From NCBI GenBank assembly GCA_947455995.1, contig CANGQA010000007.1, forward strand, positions 1-62,570: a DNA stretch of 62,570 bases, in the 5' to 3' direction. The position numbers and the translations under genes were made by a program. Below, in pieces: positions 43,060-53,402 of the stretch. Numbering within the stretch: the first letter of the stretch is position 1; each line of letters begins with the position of its first letter. This DNA comes from Hyphomicrobiales bacterium. GTDB lineage: Bacteria; Pseudomonadota; Alphaproteobacteria; Rhizobiales; Beijerinckiaceae. The notes under the pieces are model-generated. The model was not told where the DNA came from, searched no databases, and saw only the letters and a list, made by a program, of their open reading frames with translations.

Positions 43060-45708
43060 TTACCGCTTCATCCGTGACGGCTTCTCGCCCGCGCCTTTTG
43101 GTCTTGCACCGCCACCCATGCCGTCGGGACCCATTTCGTCGAGGGTGGGTTTGCGGGCGCGGGTCGGGGTGTTGGCACGGTCGCCATATTGGCGTTCGCC
43201 CTCGAAACGACCCGCGCCGCGCTCGATCTCCGATTGCTTGGCCATCGGATCATTGGCCAGCATCAATTCGGTGGCTTGCAGCCGTTTGATCTCGTCGCGC
43301 AGGCGTGCTGCGGTTTCGAAGTCGAGATCGGCGGCGGCCGCTTTCATGCGCTTTTCCAGATCGGTGATGTTGGCCTGGAAATTATGGCCGATGCCGGCCT
43401 GCTGGCCCGCCATGCCCAAATCGATCTGCACGTGGTCGCGCTCGAACACGCTGTCGAGAATATCGCCGATCGAACGTTTGACGCTTTCGGGCGTGATGCC
43501 ATGGGCCTCGTTATAGGCCTTCTGTTTCTCGCGGCGGCGGTTGGTTTCGGCAATGGCGCGTTCCATCGAGCCGGTGATCTTGTCGGCATAGAGGATCACC
43601 CGTCCATCGACATTGCGGGCGGCGCGGCCAATCGTCTGGATCAGCGAGGTTTCGGAGCGTAAAAAGCCTTCTTTGTCGGCATCAAGAATGGCGACAAGCC
43701 CGCATTCGGGAATATCCAGACCCTCGCGCAACAGGTTGATGCCGACCAGCACATCAAAAGCACCCAAACGCAGATCACGCAAAATCTCGATGCGTTCGAT
43801 CGTGTCGATATCGGAATGCATATAGCGCACGCGCACATTGTTTTCGTGCAGATATTCGGTCAGCTGTTCGGCCATGCGTTTGGTCAGCACGGTGACCAGC
43901 GTGCGATAGCCGACAAGGGCCACCTTACGGACCTCGCCCAGCAGATCATCCACTTGCGCTCGGGCGGGGCGGATGTCGATTTCCGGATCAATCAATCCGG
44001 TGGGCCGGATCACCTGTTCGACAAACACGCCGCCGGATTTCTCCATCTCGATCTTGCCGGGCGTGGCCGAGACATGCACGGTTTGCGGGCGCATCGCGTC
44101 CCATTCCTCGAACCGCAACGGGCGGTTGTCGAGGCAGGAAGGCAGGCGGAAGCCGTATTCTGCCAACGTCGCCTTGCGTCTGAAATCGCCGCGATACATG
44201 CCGCCGATCTGCGGCACAGTCACATGGCTTTCATCGGCAAACACAAGGGCATTGTCTGGCAGATATTCGAACAAGGTCGGCGGCGGTTCACCAGGCAGGC
44301 GGCCTGTCAGATAGCGTGAATAGTTTTCAATGCCGGCACAGACACCGGTGCTTTCCAGCATTTCTAGATCGAAACTGGTGCGTTGGTCGAGCCGCTGGGC
44401 TTCCAGCAACCGTCCGGCGCGGATCAGTTCGTCGAGCCGCTTGCGCAACTCATCCTTGATGCCTTTGGTGGCCTGATTGAGGGTTGGGCGCGGAGTGACA
44501 TAATGCGAATTGGCATAGACTTTGACGAATTCGAGATCGGCGGTTTTGTTGCCGGTGAGCGGGTCAAATTCGACAATGGATTCCACCTCGTCGCCAAACA
44601 AAGAGATGCGCCAGCCGCGATCCTCGTAATGGGCCGGAAACAGTTCGATCAGATCGCCGCGCACACGGAAGGTGCCACGGCTGAAATCCTCGTTGTTGCG
44701 GCGATATTGCAGGGCCACCAGATCGGCAATCAATTGGCGCTGCTCGATCACCTCGCCGACTTTGACGCCAAAAGTCATGGCCGTGTAGGTTTCAACCGAA
44801 CCGATGCCGTAAATACAGGAGACGGAGGCGACAATGATCACATCGTCGCGTTCGAGCAAAGCGCGGGTGGCGGCATGACGCATCCGGTCGATCTGCTCGT
44901 TGATGGTCGATTCCTTCTCGATAAAGGTATCGGTACGCGCCACATAGGCTTCGGGCTGGTAGTAATCATAATAGCTGACGAAATATTCCACCGCATTGTC
45001 GGGGAAAAAGCTCTTGAACTCGCCATAGAGCTGAGCGGCCAGCGTCTTGTTGGGAGCCAAAATCAGGGCTGGGCGCTGCGTCCGGGCAATCACCTGTGCC
45101 ATGGTGAAGGTCTTGCCTGAGCCGGTCACACCGAGCAGAACCTGGTCACGGTCCTGGGCCTGAATTCCTGAAACCAGTTCCTCAACCGCGGTCGGCTGAT
45201 CTCCTGCAGGCTCATAGTCCGATACGAGGGTAAACGGCCTGCCGCCTTCCGATTTATCGGGGCGCACGGGGCGATGCGGTGTCCATTCTTTCTTGTCCCG
45301 GAATTGTGGGTCGCCCAGTTCCAGCAATTCCTTGAGAGCATCCAACGTCGCCGCCGCGCCCGTGCCAACTTCTTCCAGGCCGGAGTCAGGCTCTTGCTCA
45401 TCGCTATAGCGTTTGACATTGCCCTGCCGCACCTTGCGCGGTTTTTCCGACAGCATGGCCTCACGGGACAATTCGGTATCGCGCCCACGGCCGATATAGA
45501 GAGCGGGCACCGGTTCGCCAGAGTCGAATTGCGCCTGCGGGATTTCAGAAAAGCCGCGCATGGCTTGATTGCGGCGCTGGTTATCCTCCTCCTGCCTGTT
45601 CAGGGCAGGATTAAGCAGGGCCGCCAGATGCGGCCCTAATTCTTTCAGCTCGGGCTTGGCAGCCTTCGGGCTTTTGCCCTTGGGTGCAATTTTCGGGGAT
45701 TTGGCCAT
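43060..45708 (-). CDS. uvrB: excinuclease ABC subunit B
   Basis: 882 residues from the ATG at 45708; the open frame continues upstream to 45828. UvrB verifies lesions and hands them to UvrC. The Walker A motif GVTGSGKT is at 193-200, roughly 150 residues later than in E. coli, so there is a long N-terminal extension (Lys/Ala/Pro-rich, then helical). Conserved parts follow: [11 protein letters not shown] (beta-hairpin), helicase motifs such as [21 protein letters not shown], and a C-terminal UVR domain ([17 protein letters not shown]). No binding site precedes 45708, so the start is open. Confidence 0.95.
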   Translation of the reverse strand: MAKSPKIAPKGKSPKAAKPELKELGPHLAALLNPALNRQEEDNQRRNQAMRGFSEIPQAQFDSGEPVPALYIGRGRDTELSREAMLSEKPRKVRQGNVKRYSDEQEPDSGLEEVGTGAAATLDALKELLELGDPQFRDKKEWTPHRPVRPDKSEGGRPFTLVSDYEPAGDQPTAVEELVSGIQAQDRDQVLLGVTGSGKTFTMAQVIARTQRPALILAPNKTLAAQLYGEFKSFFPDNAVEYFVSYYDYYQPEAYVARTDTFIEKESTINEQIDRMRHAATRALLERDDVIIVASVSCIYGIGSVETYTAMTFGVKVGEVIEQRQLIADLVALQYRRNNEDFSRGTFRVRGDLIELFPAHYEDRGWRISLFGDEVESIVEFDPLTGNKTADLEFVKVYANSHYVTPRPTLNQATKGIKDELRKRLDELIRAGRLLEAQRLDQRTSFDLEMLESTGVCAGIENYSRYLTGRLPGEPPPTLFEYLPDNALVFADESHVTVPQIGGMYRGDFRRKATLAEYGFRLPSCLDNRPLRFEEWDAMRPQTVHVSATPGKIEMEKSGGVFVEQVIRPTGLIDPEIDIRPARAQVDDLLGEVRKVALVGYRTLVTVLTKRMAEQLTEYLHENNVRVRYMHSDIDTIERIEILRDLRLGAFDVLVGINLLREGLDIPECGLVAILDADKEGFLRSETSLIQTIGRAARNVDGRVILYADKITGSMERAIAETNRRREKQKAYNEAHGITPESVKRSIGDILDSVFERDHVQIDLGMAGQQAGIGHNFQANITDLEKRMKAAAADLDFETAARLRDEIKRLQATELMLANDPMAKQSEIERGAGRFEGERQYGDRANTPTRARKPTLDEMGPDGMGGGARPKGAGEKPSRMKR

Positions 45709-45863
45709 GAAAGGTAAATGGGACGAAACCGGTGCGTGAGCAAGAGGGCATGGCATTATTCCGTCCGCTTTTTCGTCTTTCGACAAAATCCACTGCGAAT
45801 CGGTCTCCGGCATGTGAAAAAGTTGCAAAGCTGACCCATCGGGCTGGCATTGCGACAGGATGA

Positions 45864-46130
45864 ATGATGATTTCGGCAGATTGGGTTCCCGCCATCGGAA
45901 CTGCGGCGGCTGTTCTAACCACTCTGTGCTGGGTGCCGCAGGCGTTGAAGATCATCATAACCCGCAACACGCACTCGATTTCGTTGCTGACCCAGACGAT
46001 TCTGGTCACAGGCATCCTGATGTGGCTGGTTTACGGGCTGGAAATGGACGACCAGCCGCTGATCTGGGCCAATAGTGTGACACTGTGCCTCAATGCGCTG
46101 ATCCTTGGCCTGAAGCTGCGCTATGGCTGA
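45864..46130 (+). CDS. SemiSWEET family sugar transporter
   Basis: 88 residues with three membrane helices, half of a eukaryotic SWEET; such proteins dimerise to form a sugar uniporter. The PQ-loop motif is [19 protein letters not shown] with PQ at 25-26, and [18 protein letters not shown] carries the conserved Asn70. An ATG one codon later (45867) is equally possible. Its last 41 bases overlap, tail to tail, the end of the glycosyltransferase gene on the other strand. Substrate unknown. Confidence 0.9.
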   Translation: MMISADWVPAIGTAAAVLTTLCWVPQALKIIITRNTHSISLLTQTILVTGILMWLVYGLEMDDQPLIWANSVTLCLNALILGLKLRYG

Positions 46131-47409
46131 CCACGCTGCCCTTGTTCGCGGTCTGCTCGAAGCGGATGATCCTGTGAACCAGATAATAGAGCAGCAGATT
46201 GCAAATCAGTCCTGCGGGAATGTGGTAGCCTTCCTGCAGTCTGTAATTGAAGGCCGTACAAAGCCAGAGACCGGCCATAAGAAGCCGGTCACGCCGAACC
46301 CATAATGCGCAAGGGTGCTGGCGGATCAGCAGCACACAAGCCAGCACCGCGACCACCATATCGTAATGAATCAGATAGGGGGCAGTCAGCGCTATGCTCG
46401 CCACCAGCAGGGCGGCTTTGAGCGGGCGTGATGTGTCTGTTCGCCAGACCTTCCATAACACATAAAGCGTCAGTCCGGCGCTAACGAGTTGGGCAAGATA
46501 GGCCAAAGCTGGAGGACCATCCAGCAATCGAACACTGCCAAAAACCGAGACATAGTGATGGGCACCAGCACCGATCTCCGTCAATAAAATGGTTTTGCTC
46601 TGTGTCAGCGAACCCCAAAAATCCATCCAGATCTGTGGACCGAATGCCAGTGCGGTAATGCCTATTTGCACAGTTAGCCAGAACGCGGTCAGCCAGATGG
46701 TCGACCATAAGCGCCCGGCGGCAAAGGCAACCGGAAAAACAAGGCCCATATGGGGCTTGAACGCCAGCAGACTGGTGCTCAGCGCCGAAGGCTTTTTGTT
46801 TTCGATAAAGGGCAGCATCGCAAGGCCGATGAAAACCGTGCTTAAAACACCATTTTGCGCATAGTTGGTGTTGATGATGATAATGGGGCAGCCCGTAGCG
46901 ATAAGCGCGGTTCGCCAATCGGGGATCAGTCGATAGACCAGCAACACAAAAACAGCCATGGGCAGCAGGCACCACAGCATGAAGGCAACAGGGACCGGCA
47001 ACAGTGCCAGTGGCCCCAGAAACAGCAGGAATTGCGGAGGATAATGCCAGCCAAATTCCACGCCCTGCGGGCCGATCACCTGTTTGATATGTTCGGAATG
47101 CCAGTAAAAATCATAAATTTTTCCGCCGTTGCCCTTTAATGCCGCGACACCTGCTGAAAAGAAAGACTGAAAATCATGCCAGAACGGTCCAAAATCGGCA
47201 TGGATAATACCCAAGCCGTTTAGCAGTAAAGCCCCGCACATGGCCAGCGATGTCAGGCTGAAGACCACACTCAGCGGCACAGCGGCCAAACGCAAAAACC
47301 GATCGAGGAAGGCCGCTATATCGGCTATAATATCAGGAGCTTGATCATTGCCCTGATCGGAAGTGGCGGAGCAATTCGTCACCTCCTCAGGCGGTAGCAT
47401 GTCAGGCAT
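46090..47409 (-). CDS. GT87-like (DUF2029) polyprenol-phosphate glycosyltransferase
   Basis: 439 residues with about ten to twelve membrane helices. The loop after the first helix carries HADFGPFWHDFQSFFSAGVA and GGKIYDFYWHSEHI, matching the DUF2029/GT87 family of mannosyl- or arabinosyl-type membrane transferases that use lipid-linked sugars. GFGWHYPP, LAFKPHMGLVFPVAF and TAPYLIHYDMVVAVLA are further typical segments. GAGGAT precedes the ATG. The acceptor is unknown. It is one of few accessory-type genes here, with the SemiSWEET overlapping its 3' end. Confidence 0.85.
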   Translation of the reverse strand: MPDMLPPEEVTNCSATSDQGNDQAPDIIADIAAFLDRFLRLAAVPLSVVFSLTSLAMCGALLLNGLGIIHADFGPFWHDFQSFFSAGVAALKGNGGKIYDFYWHSEHIKQVIGPQGVEFGWHYPPQFLLFLGPLALLPVPVAFMLWCLLPMAVFVLLVYRLIPDWRTALIATGCPIIIINTNYAQNGVLSTVFIGLAMLPFIENKKPSALSTSLLAFKPHMGLVFPVAFAAGRLWSTIWLTAFWLTVQIGITALAFGPQIWMDFWGSLTQSKTILLTEIGAGAHHYVSVFGSVRLLDGPPALAYLAQLVSAGLTLYVLWKVWRTDTSRPLKAALLVASIALTAPYLIHYDMVVAVLACVLLIRQHPCALWVRRDRLLMAGLWLCTAFNYRLQEGYHIPAGLICNLLLYYLVHRIIRFEQTANKGSVVSHSAASGQGSAH

Positions 47410-47470
47410 AAAAATATCCTCGAATATTAATTTTTTTGAAAAATATTACTCAACAATTTTTTGATCATAA

Positions 47471-48823
<1,353 letters not shown>

Positions 48824-48841
48824 GCCTCCACCCAGTCCTGC

Positions 48842-48879
48842 AAAACGCCCCGTCAACATGAACTGACGGGGCGTTTTTT
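48842..48879 (+). terminator. Rho-independent terminator of aspC
   Basis: A 14-bp perfect stem (AAAACGCCCCGTCA and its complement) closes an 8-base loop and is followed by six T's. Confidence 0.92.
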
Positions 48880-48903
48880 ATGGGAGTGAGCGATCGACAG
48901 GTT

Positions 48904-48950
48904 AAAAAAAAGCCGGTGGTCACACATGAGATGTGCGAGCCAACCGGCTT
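48904..48950 (-). terminator. Rho-independent terminator facing the minus strand
   Basis: On the minus strand AAGCCGGT pairs with ACCGGCTT in a long hairpin with an upper stem of about five pairs, followed by eight T's. It would end a transcript coming from lysR or from an independent small RNA. Confidence 0.8.
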
Positions 48951-49126
48951 AGAGAAAAAGGCTGACACCTTCCGGTGTCGGCACTTTCAAGGGAATAGAT
49001 CTCATCAACCCGTCTGGAGGGGGGGATGACAGGGACGAAATCTGCATTCCACGGATTATGGGTAGCAAATAGTCTGATCTGCGCGCAACGCATAAGACGT
49101 CATGGCAGTTATGCACTTTATGAATA
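48904..49126 (-). ncRNA. candidate small RNA or structured lysR 3' region
   Basis: There is no gene in this 220-bp stretch. On the minus strand it has a C-rich run complementary to a ribosome-binding sequence (CCCCCCCTCC, 49025-49016), then the hairpin GCCGACACC/GGTGTCAGC (48982-48961), then the strong terminator hairpin ending at 48904. This looks like the 3' half of an RNA with an anti-Shine-Dalgarno loop. I see no convincing promoter, so it could equally be the 3' untranslated region of lysR. Confidence 0.3.
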
Positions 49127-49149
49127 ATGCGGCTAATCGCCGCATTTTT
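49126..49149 (+). terminator. plus-strand terminator-like hairpin next to lysR
   Basis: AATGCGGC and GCCGCATT form an 8-bp stem with a 5-base loop, followed by five T's on the plus strand. It ends three bases before the lysR stop. No plus-strand gene precedes it after the aspC terminator. Confidence 0.55.
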
Positions 49150-49152
49150 GTG

Positions 49153-50079
49153 TCAATGGGTCCAACGCTGGGCTTTCGAGACCAGGAAATCACGGAAAAC
49201 CTGAACACGGGCAACCGTTTTCATCTCCTCGGGATAGGCGAGATAGCTGTCGAGCGTGGCCATTTCCATATTGGTGAGAATTTGAACGAGGCCGGATTCC
49301 GGCTCGACCAGATAATCGGGCAGTACGGCTATGCCCAGCCCGCGCTCCACGGCCCTTTTCAAGGCGGTGATGTTACTGACGGTCAGTCCGGGCAAACGAG
49401 GATTGCGGGGTTCGCGTCCCATCGTGGTCAGCCAGTGCACGCCGACCAGATAAGACGGCGCAATGCCGCCAAAGGTCATGATCCGATGATTGTCGAGATC
49501 GGCGACATCCTTGGGCGCGCCATGGGCCTTGATATAGTCGGCAGAGGCCCAGGCATGGAAATGCACGGTGAACAGCTTGCGCTGGATCAGGTCACTCTGT
49601 GTCGGTTGACGCAGGCGGATGGCAATATCGGCCTCGCGCATCGAGAGATCGAGTTCCTCGTCGGTCAGCATCAACTGCACGCGCACTTCTGGATAGAGGT
49701 CCATGAATTCGCCCAGACGCGGGGTGAGCCAATGGGTTCCCAGTCCGACCGTTGTGGTGATCCGCAAATCGCCATTGGGACGTTCGCGGCTGTCGGTCAG
49801 TCTGGCGCGGGTTGTTTCCAGCTTGAGCATCATCTCGCGGGCGGTGCGGAATAATTGCTCGCCATGTTCGGTGAGGATCAGTCCGCGGGCATGGCGGTGG
49901 AACAGCGGCACACCGAGATCACGCTCAAGCGCTCCAACCTGACGGCTGACCGCCGATTGGCTGAGGCCAAGGCTGTCACCCGCATGGGTGAAGCTGCCGG
50001 CCTCGGCAGCGGTGTAAAAAATCCTGATCTTGTCCCAGTCGATCCCGGGTGGATGATAAATCGGATTGGTCATACCCAT
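49153..50079 (-). CDS. LysR family transcriptional regulator (GcvA-like)
   Basis: 308 residues. The N-terminal winged helix is FYTAAEAGSFTHAGDSLGLSQ with SAVSRQVGALERDLG, followed by the LysR effector-binding domain (GDLRITTTVGLGTHWLTPRL). It is the gene after trxB, with stop and start fused as TAATG. The trxB-lysR pair is common in rhizobia; regulation of trxB or a redox function is often assumed, but no evidence here shows it. Confidence 0.93.
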   Translation of the reverse strand: MGMTNPIYHPPGIDWDKIRIFYTAAEAGSFTHAGDSLGLSQSAVSRQVGALERDLGVPLFHRHARGLILTEHGEQLFRTAREMMLKLETTRARLTDSRERPNGDLRITTTVGLGTHWLTPRLGEFMDLYPEVRVQLMLTDEELDLSMREADIAIRLRQPTQSDLIQRKLFTVHFHAWASADYIKAHGAPKDVADLDNHRIMTFGGIAPSYLVGVHWLTTMGREPRNPRLPGLTVSNITALKRAVERGLGIAVLPDYLVEPESGLVQILTNMEMATLDSYLAYPEEMKTVARVQVFRDFLVSKAQRWTH

Positions 50080-51059
50080 TATTCTGCAGCCTTACGCTCA
50101 ACGTGATGGCCCGCCAGCCAACGTTCTGCCTCTAGGGCAGACATACATCCCATACCAGCGGCGGTTACAGCCTGGCGGAATACATCATCTGTCACGTCGC
50201 CCGCAGCAAACACGCCTTCGAGCGAGGTGGCGGAGGAATCAGCAGCGGTCCATATGTAACCGCCTTGTTTCATGCGGAGCTGTCCGTCGAACAACTGGCT
50301 GGCCGGAGAATGGCCGATCGCGACAAACACACCATCGGCTGCAATATCTTTCTTGCTGCCGTTCTGGGTATCCACCAAGCGCACGCCGGTTACCGAAGGC
50401 GGGGATTGGTCACCCGTGATTTCGTCGATGGCCGCGTTCCAGATCACCTCGATCTTGGGGTTGGCGAACAGACGGTCCTGTAAAATTTTCTCTGCACGGA
50501 AACTGTCGCGGCGGTGGACCACGGTGACTTTGGAGGCAAGATTGGCGAGATATAGTGCTTCTTCGACAGCCGTATTTCCGCCGCCCACAACGACCACTTG
50601 CTTGTTGCGGAAGAAAAATCCGTCGCAGGTTGCGCAAGCCGAGACGCCGAAGCCTTTGAAGGCTTCTTCCGAGGGGATGCCGAGCCAGCGCGCCTGGGCG
50701 CCAGTGGCAATAATCAGCGCATCACAGGTATAGGTTGCGCCTGAGTCACCCGTCAGCCGGAACGGCTGGTGTGACAGGTCTGCCTCAAGGATATGATCCG
50801 ACACCATGACCGTCCCGACATGGATGGCCTGTGCGTGCATTTGTTCCATCAGCCAGGGGCCCTGGATAGGATCGGCAAAGCCGGGATAGTTCTCGACATC
50901 GGTGGTGATGGTCAGCTGTCCGCCCTGCTGCATCCCTGCTATCAACATCGGTTCAAGCATGGCGCGTGCCGCATAGATCGCAGCCGTATATCCGGCGGGA
51001 CCGGAGCCGAGAATGATCAATTTCGCATGGTGATGCGGTTTGGACGCAGTGGAAGACAT
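50079..51059 (-). CDS. trxB: thioredoxin-disulfide reductase
   Basis: 326 residues. It reduces thioredoxin using NADPH and FAD. FAD-binding [16 protein letters not shown], redox-active CATC at 142-145 ([11 protein letters not shown]), NADPH-binding [11 protein letters not shown] and the C-terminal [21 protein letters not shown] are all present. The ATG at 51059 is preferred to a TTG at 51074. It overlaps the lysR start by one base. Confidence 0.97.
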   Translation of the reverse strand: MSSTASKPHHHAKLIILGSGPAGYTAAIYAARAMLEPMLIAGMQQGGQLTITTDVENYPGFADPIQGPWLMEQMHAQAIHVGTVMVSDHILEADLSHQPFRLTGDSGATYTCDALIIATGAQARWLGIPSEEAFKGFGVSACATCDGFFFRNKQVVVVGGGNTAVEEALYLANLASKVTVVHRRDSFRAEKILQDRLFANPKIEVIWNAAIDEITGDQSPPSVTGVRLVDTQNGSKKDIAADGVFVAIGHSPASQLFDGQLRMKQGGYIWTAADSSATSLEGVFAAGDVTDDVFRQAVTAAGMGCMSALEAERWLAGHHVERKAAE

Positions 51060-51115
51060 CGGTGTGGTTTCCAAATCAAGTGTCGATGGCGGATCAAATA
51101 GGCAGGCAGGATAGC

Positions 51116-52084
51116 TTAGCGGTGGGTTATTGCTTGGCGGATGGCCTGTGCAATCACCGGAGTTGAGTCTAAAGGCTCATATGCATAGCTTTCAAGTCCG
51201 CCCTGAAACAAACGCACAGCTCCGTGGTCAATTAACCCCTGAATAAAGCGTCTAATTTTGCCAGCGTTGCCAAAACGTCGCGCCGAAGGCTCAAAAACCA
51301 GAACCGGATGACCGGTAATGCAAGCCTCACTGACCATGTTCACCGAATCAGCTGTAACCACAATCATGTCGGACAATGCCAGCATGGCCAGATAAGGATT
51401 GGCCCCTGTCCCATCCCAGATATACCCGCCAGAAGCCGAAATGACCGATTTAACGGCTTCAGCCAGCGCAGGCGGGGTGCGGCGCGATAGAGTGACGATC
51501 AGTGCTGCACCCTGTCGGCTGATGCTTTTCAAATGCCCGACAAATTGAGCGGTATCGTCGGGCGTAAACACATGGTTACGGCTGTCTCCGCCGACCAGCA
51601 CGGCAACACGGGGATGCGGCAGCGCCATCAAGGCGCGTGGCGGCTCGGCTTTGGCAGCCTGAATGGCCGACATTTGCAAACGGTGTGGCGAGGTCAGCGT
51701 CACCAGCACATTGGGGCCCCGCAGATTGTCATGTTCGGGGACCCATATCAGATCGGCTGTGCCGGCACCGGTGCGCGGATCTTTCAGGCAGACGGTAAAG
51801 GTTTTGTTGTGCGAGGCGCGTTTAATCTCCCGTAAAGCAGGGATAGCCCTGCGGCCGGAAGCCACCACCAGGTCAGGAAAGGGGGGCGCAAGAATAGAGC
51901 CGGGCGTATCAGGATGCTCGTTCGGGTCCATCGGCCCCCAAGGGGCAAACCAGACCCAAGGCTTGCGGGGAGCGATTCTTTTGATCTCTGGTTTCAGATG
52001 CAGGGCATCTGTGACCCCGAGACATTGCAGTTCGTCGCCTGCCTTGCCATCTGTAATAATCCAAGCGGTTTTCAGTGAGGCCAC
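51116..52084 (-). CDS. ELM1-like protein (mitochondrial-fission ELM1 family)
   Basis: 322 residues from a GTG at 52084 with AAGGA upstream; the longer open frame up to 52345 is antisense to lrp. [54 protein letters not shown] and [10 protein letters not shown], then [20 protein letters not shown], match the family named after plant ELM1. The fold resembles glycosyltransferase B enzymes, suggesting nucleotide-sugar use rather than fission. Function in bacteria is unknown. Divergent from lrp. Confidence 0.85.
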   Translation of the reverse strand: MASLKTAWIITDGKAGDELQCLGVTDALHLKPEIKRIAPRKPWVWFAPWGPMDPNEHPDTPGSILAPPFPDLVVASGRRAIPALREIKRASHNKTFTVCLKDPRTGAGTADLIWVPEHDNLRGPNVLVTLTSPHRLQMSAIQAAKAEPPRALMALPHPRVAVLVGGDSRNHVFTPDDTAQFVGHLKSISRQGAALIVTLSRRTPPALAEAVKSVISASGGYIWDGTGANPYLAMLALSDMIVVTADSVNMVSEACITGHPVLVFEPSARRFGNAGKIRRFIQGLIDHGAVRLFQGGLESYAYEPLDSTPVIAQAIRQAITHR

Positions 52085-52190
52085 GCCTGATTTCCTTAAC
52101 TGTACATAGAATTGGTCACAAAGAGGTTGTTCTGGATGCGTGATCGCGTCTAAACAAGCGATGAGCACTGACAGAGGGTGAGAGTCAACC

Positions 52191-52652
52191 GTGTCAATCA
52201 GACTTGACGAGACAGACCGCGCGATTTTGCAAGAATTGCAAAGCAATGGCCGTATGACCAATGTCGAATTGGCCAAGAGGATTGGTATGTCGGCTCCCCC
52301 CTGCCTGCGGCGCGTGCGCGCTTTGGAGGAGGCGGGGGTGATCACCGGTTATCGTGCCCAGCTCGATGCCAAAAAACTCGGCGTCGATGTCGTCTGGTTT
52401 GCCATGGTGCATCTTCAATCGCAGGCAGAAAGTGATCTCGAAGCGTTTCGCGCCCGCATCAAGGCATGGCCCGCGGTGCGTGAATGCTGGATCCTGTCCG
52501 GCGACATCGATTTTCTCTTGAAATGCGTCGCACCCGATTTATCCGGATTCCAGTCACTGGTGAGCGAATTGACGGGGCTGCCCAATGTCAAAACGATCCG
52601 CTCGGCCTTAACGCTCGGTCAGGTCAAAGACGAGCCGCTGATACCGCTGTGA
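52191..52652 (+). CDS. Lrp/AsnC family transcriptional regulator
   Basis: 153 residues. The helix-turn-helix is RAILQELQSNGRMTNVELAK, then RIGMSAPPCLRRVRALEEAG; the C-terminal RAM domain binds amino acids (VHLQSQAESDLEAFRARI, ECWILSGDIDFLLKC). GTG start at 52191 with GGGTGAGAG upstream. Near greA and trxB, an arrangement often seen in alphaproteobacteria. Effector unknown. Confidence 0.95.
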   Translation: MSIRLDETDRAILQELQSNGRMTNVELAKRIGMSAPPCLRRVRALEEAGVITGYRAQLDAKKLGVDVVWFAMVHLQSQAESDLEAFRARIKAWPAVRECWILSGDIDFLLKCVAPDLSGFQSLVSELTGLPNVKTIRSALTLGQVKDEPLIPL

Positions 52653-52713
52653 GGCTTTAAAACAAAAAGCCCACAAAGTGATATGCCTTGATCCGAACGC
52701 AGTTTGCCAATGA

Positions 52714-53187
52714 TCAGATAAATTTCACGCCGGTGATTTCATAGCTCTTGCCGCCACCCGGCGTGTTGACCTCGACATTGTCGCCGATGGTTTTGCCGAT
52801 CAGAGCGCGCGCAATAGGAGAAGAAATCGATACACGCCCCTGTTTGACGTCGGCTTCCATATCCCCAACGATTTTATAGGTGCGTGGCTCTTCTGTGTCC
52901 TCATCAATCAGCTGCACGGTAGCGCCGAACTTGATCACGGTGCCCGATAATTTGGAAATATCGATGATCTCGGCACGCGACAGCTTGTCTTCCAGCTCTG
53001 CGATGCGGCCTTCATTGAGGGATTGCTGCTCTTTTGCGGCATGATACTCGGCATTTTCCGAAAGGTCGCCATGGGCACGCGCTTCCGATATTGCCTGAAT
53101 GATGCGCTGGCGCTCCACCTGTTGACGGTGTTTGAGCTCTTCAACCAGGGCCTTGTGGCCCTCGGCTGTCATCGGGACTTTTTCCAT
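52714..53187 (-). CDS. greA: transcription elongation factor GreA
   Basis: 157 residues. The N-terminal coiled coil ([37 protein letters not shown]) reaches the polymerase active site, where the acidic tip with DLSENAEY cleaves backtracked RNA. The C-terminal domain ends with [21 protein letters not shown]. Immediately follows carB on the same strand after a 215-bp gap. Confidence 0.97.
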   Translation of the reverse strand: MEKVPMTAEGHKALVEELKHRQQVERQRIIQAISEARAHGDLSENAEYHAAKEQQSLNEGRIAELEDKLSRAEIIDISKLSGTVIKFGATVQLIDEDTEEPRTYKIVGDMEADVKQGRVSISSPIARALIGKTIGDNVEVNTPGGGKSYEITGVKFI

Positions 53188-53402
53188 TGTCTTGTTTCCG
53201 TCACCCCAAAAAATACAAAAACCACACCGGCCCTATGGATCGCAAGCCTGAGGACAGTATGGGCAACATGATGATCGTGTTGGGCTTTGATTCGGTTTTT
53301 TAAATGCTCTGCTCCTGATACGAACATATTTTCGTTTCAGCACCAGCCCAGTCAACCGACCTCGCTGCCATTCCAACCCGTTATTCCCTATGAAAATCGG
53401 GC

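Noticed and set aside
45709-45863. Search for an alphaproteobacterial SOS box (GTTC-N7-GTTC) upstream of uvrB and uvrC
   Set aside because: No such sequence was found in either upstream region.
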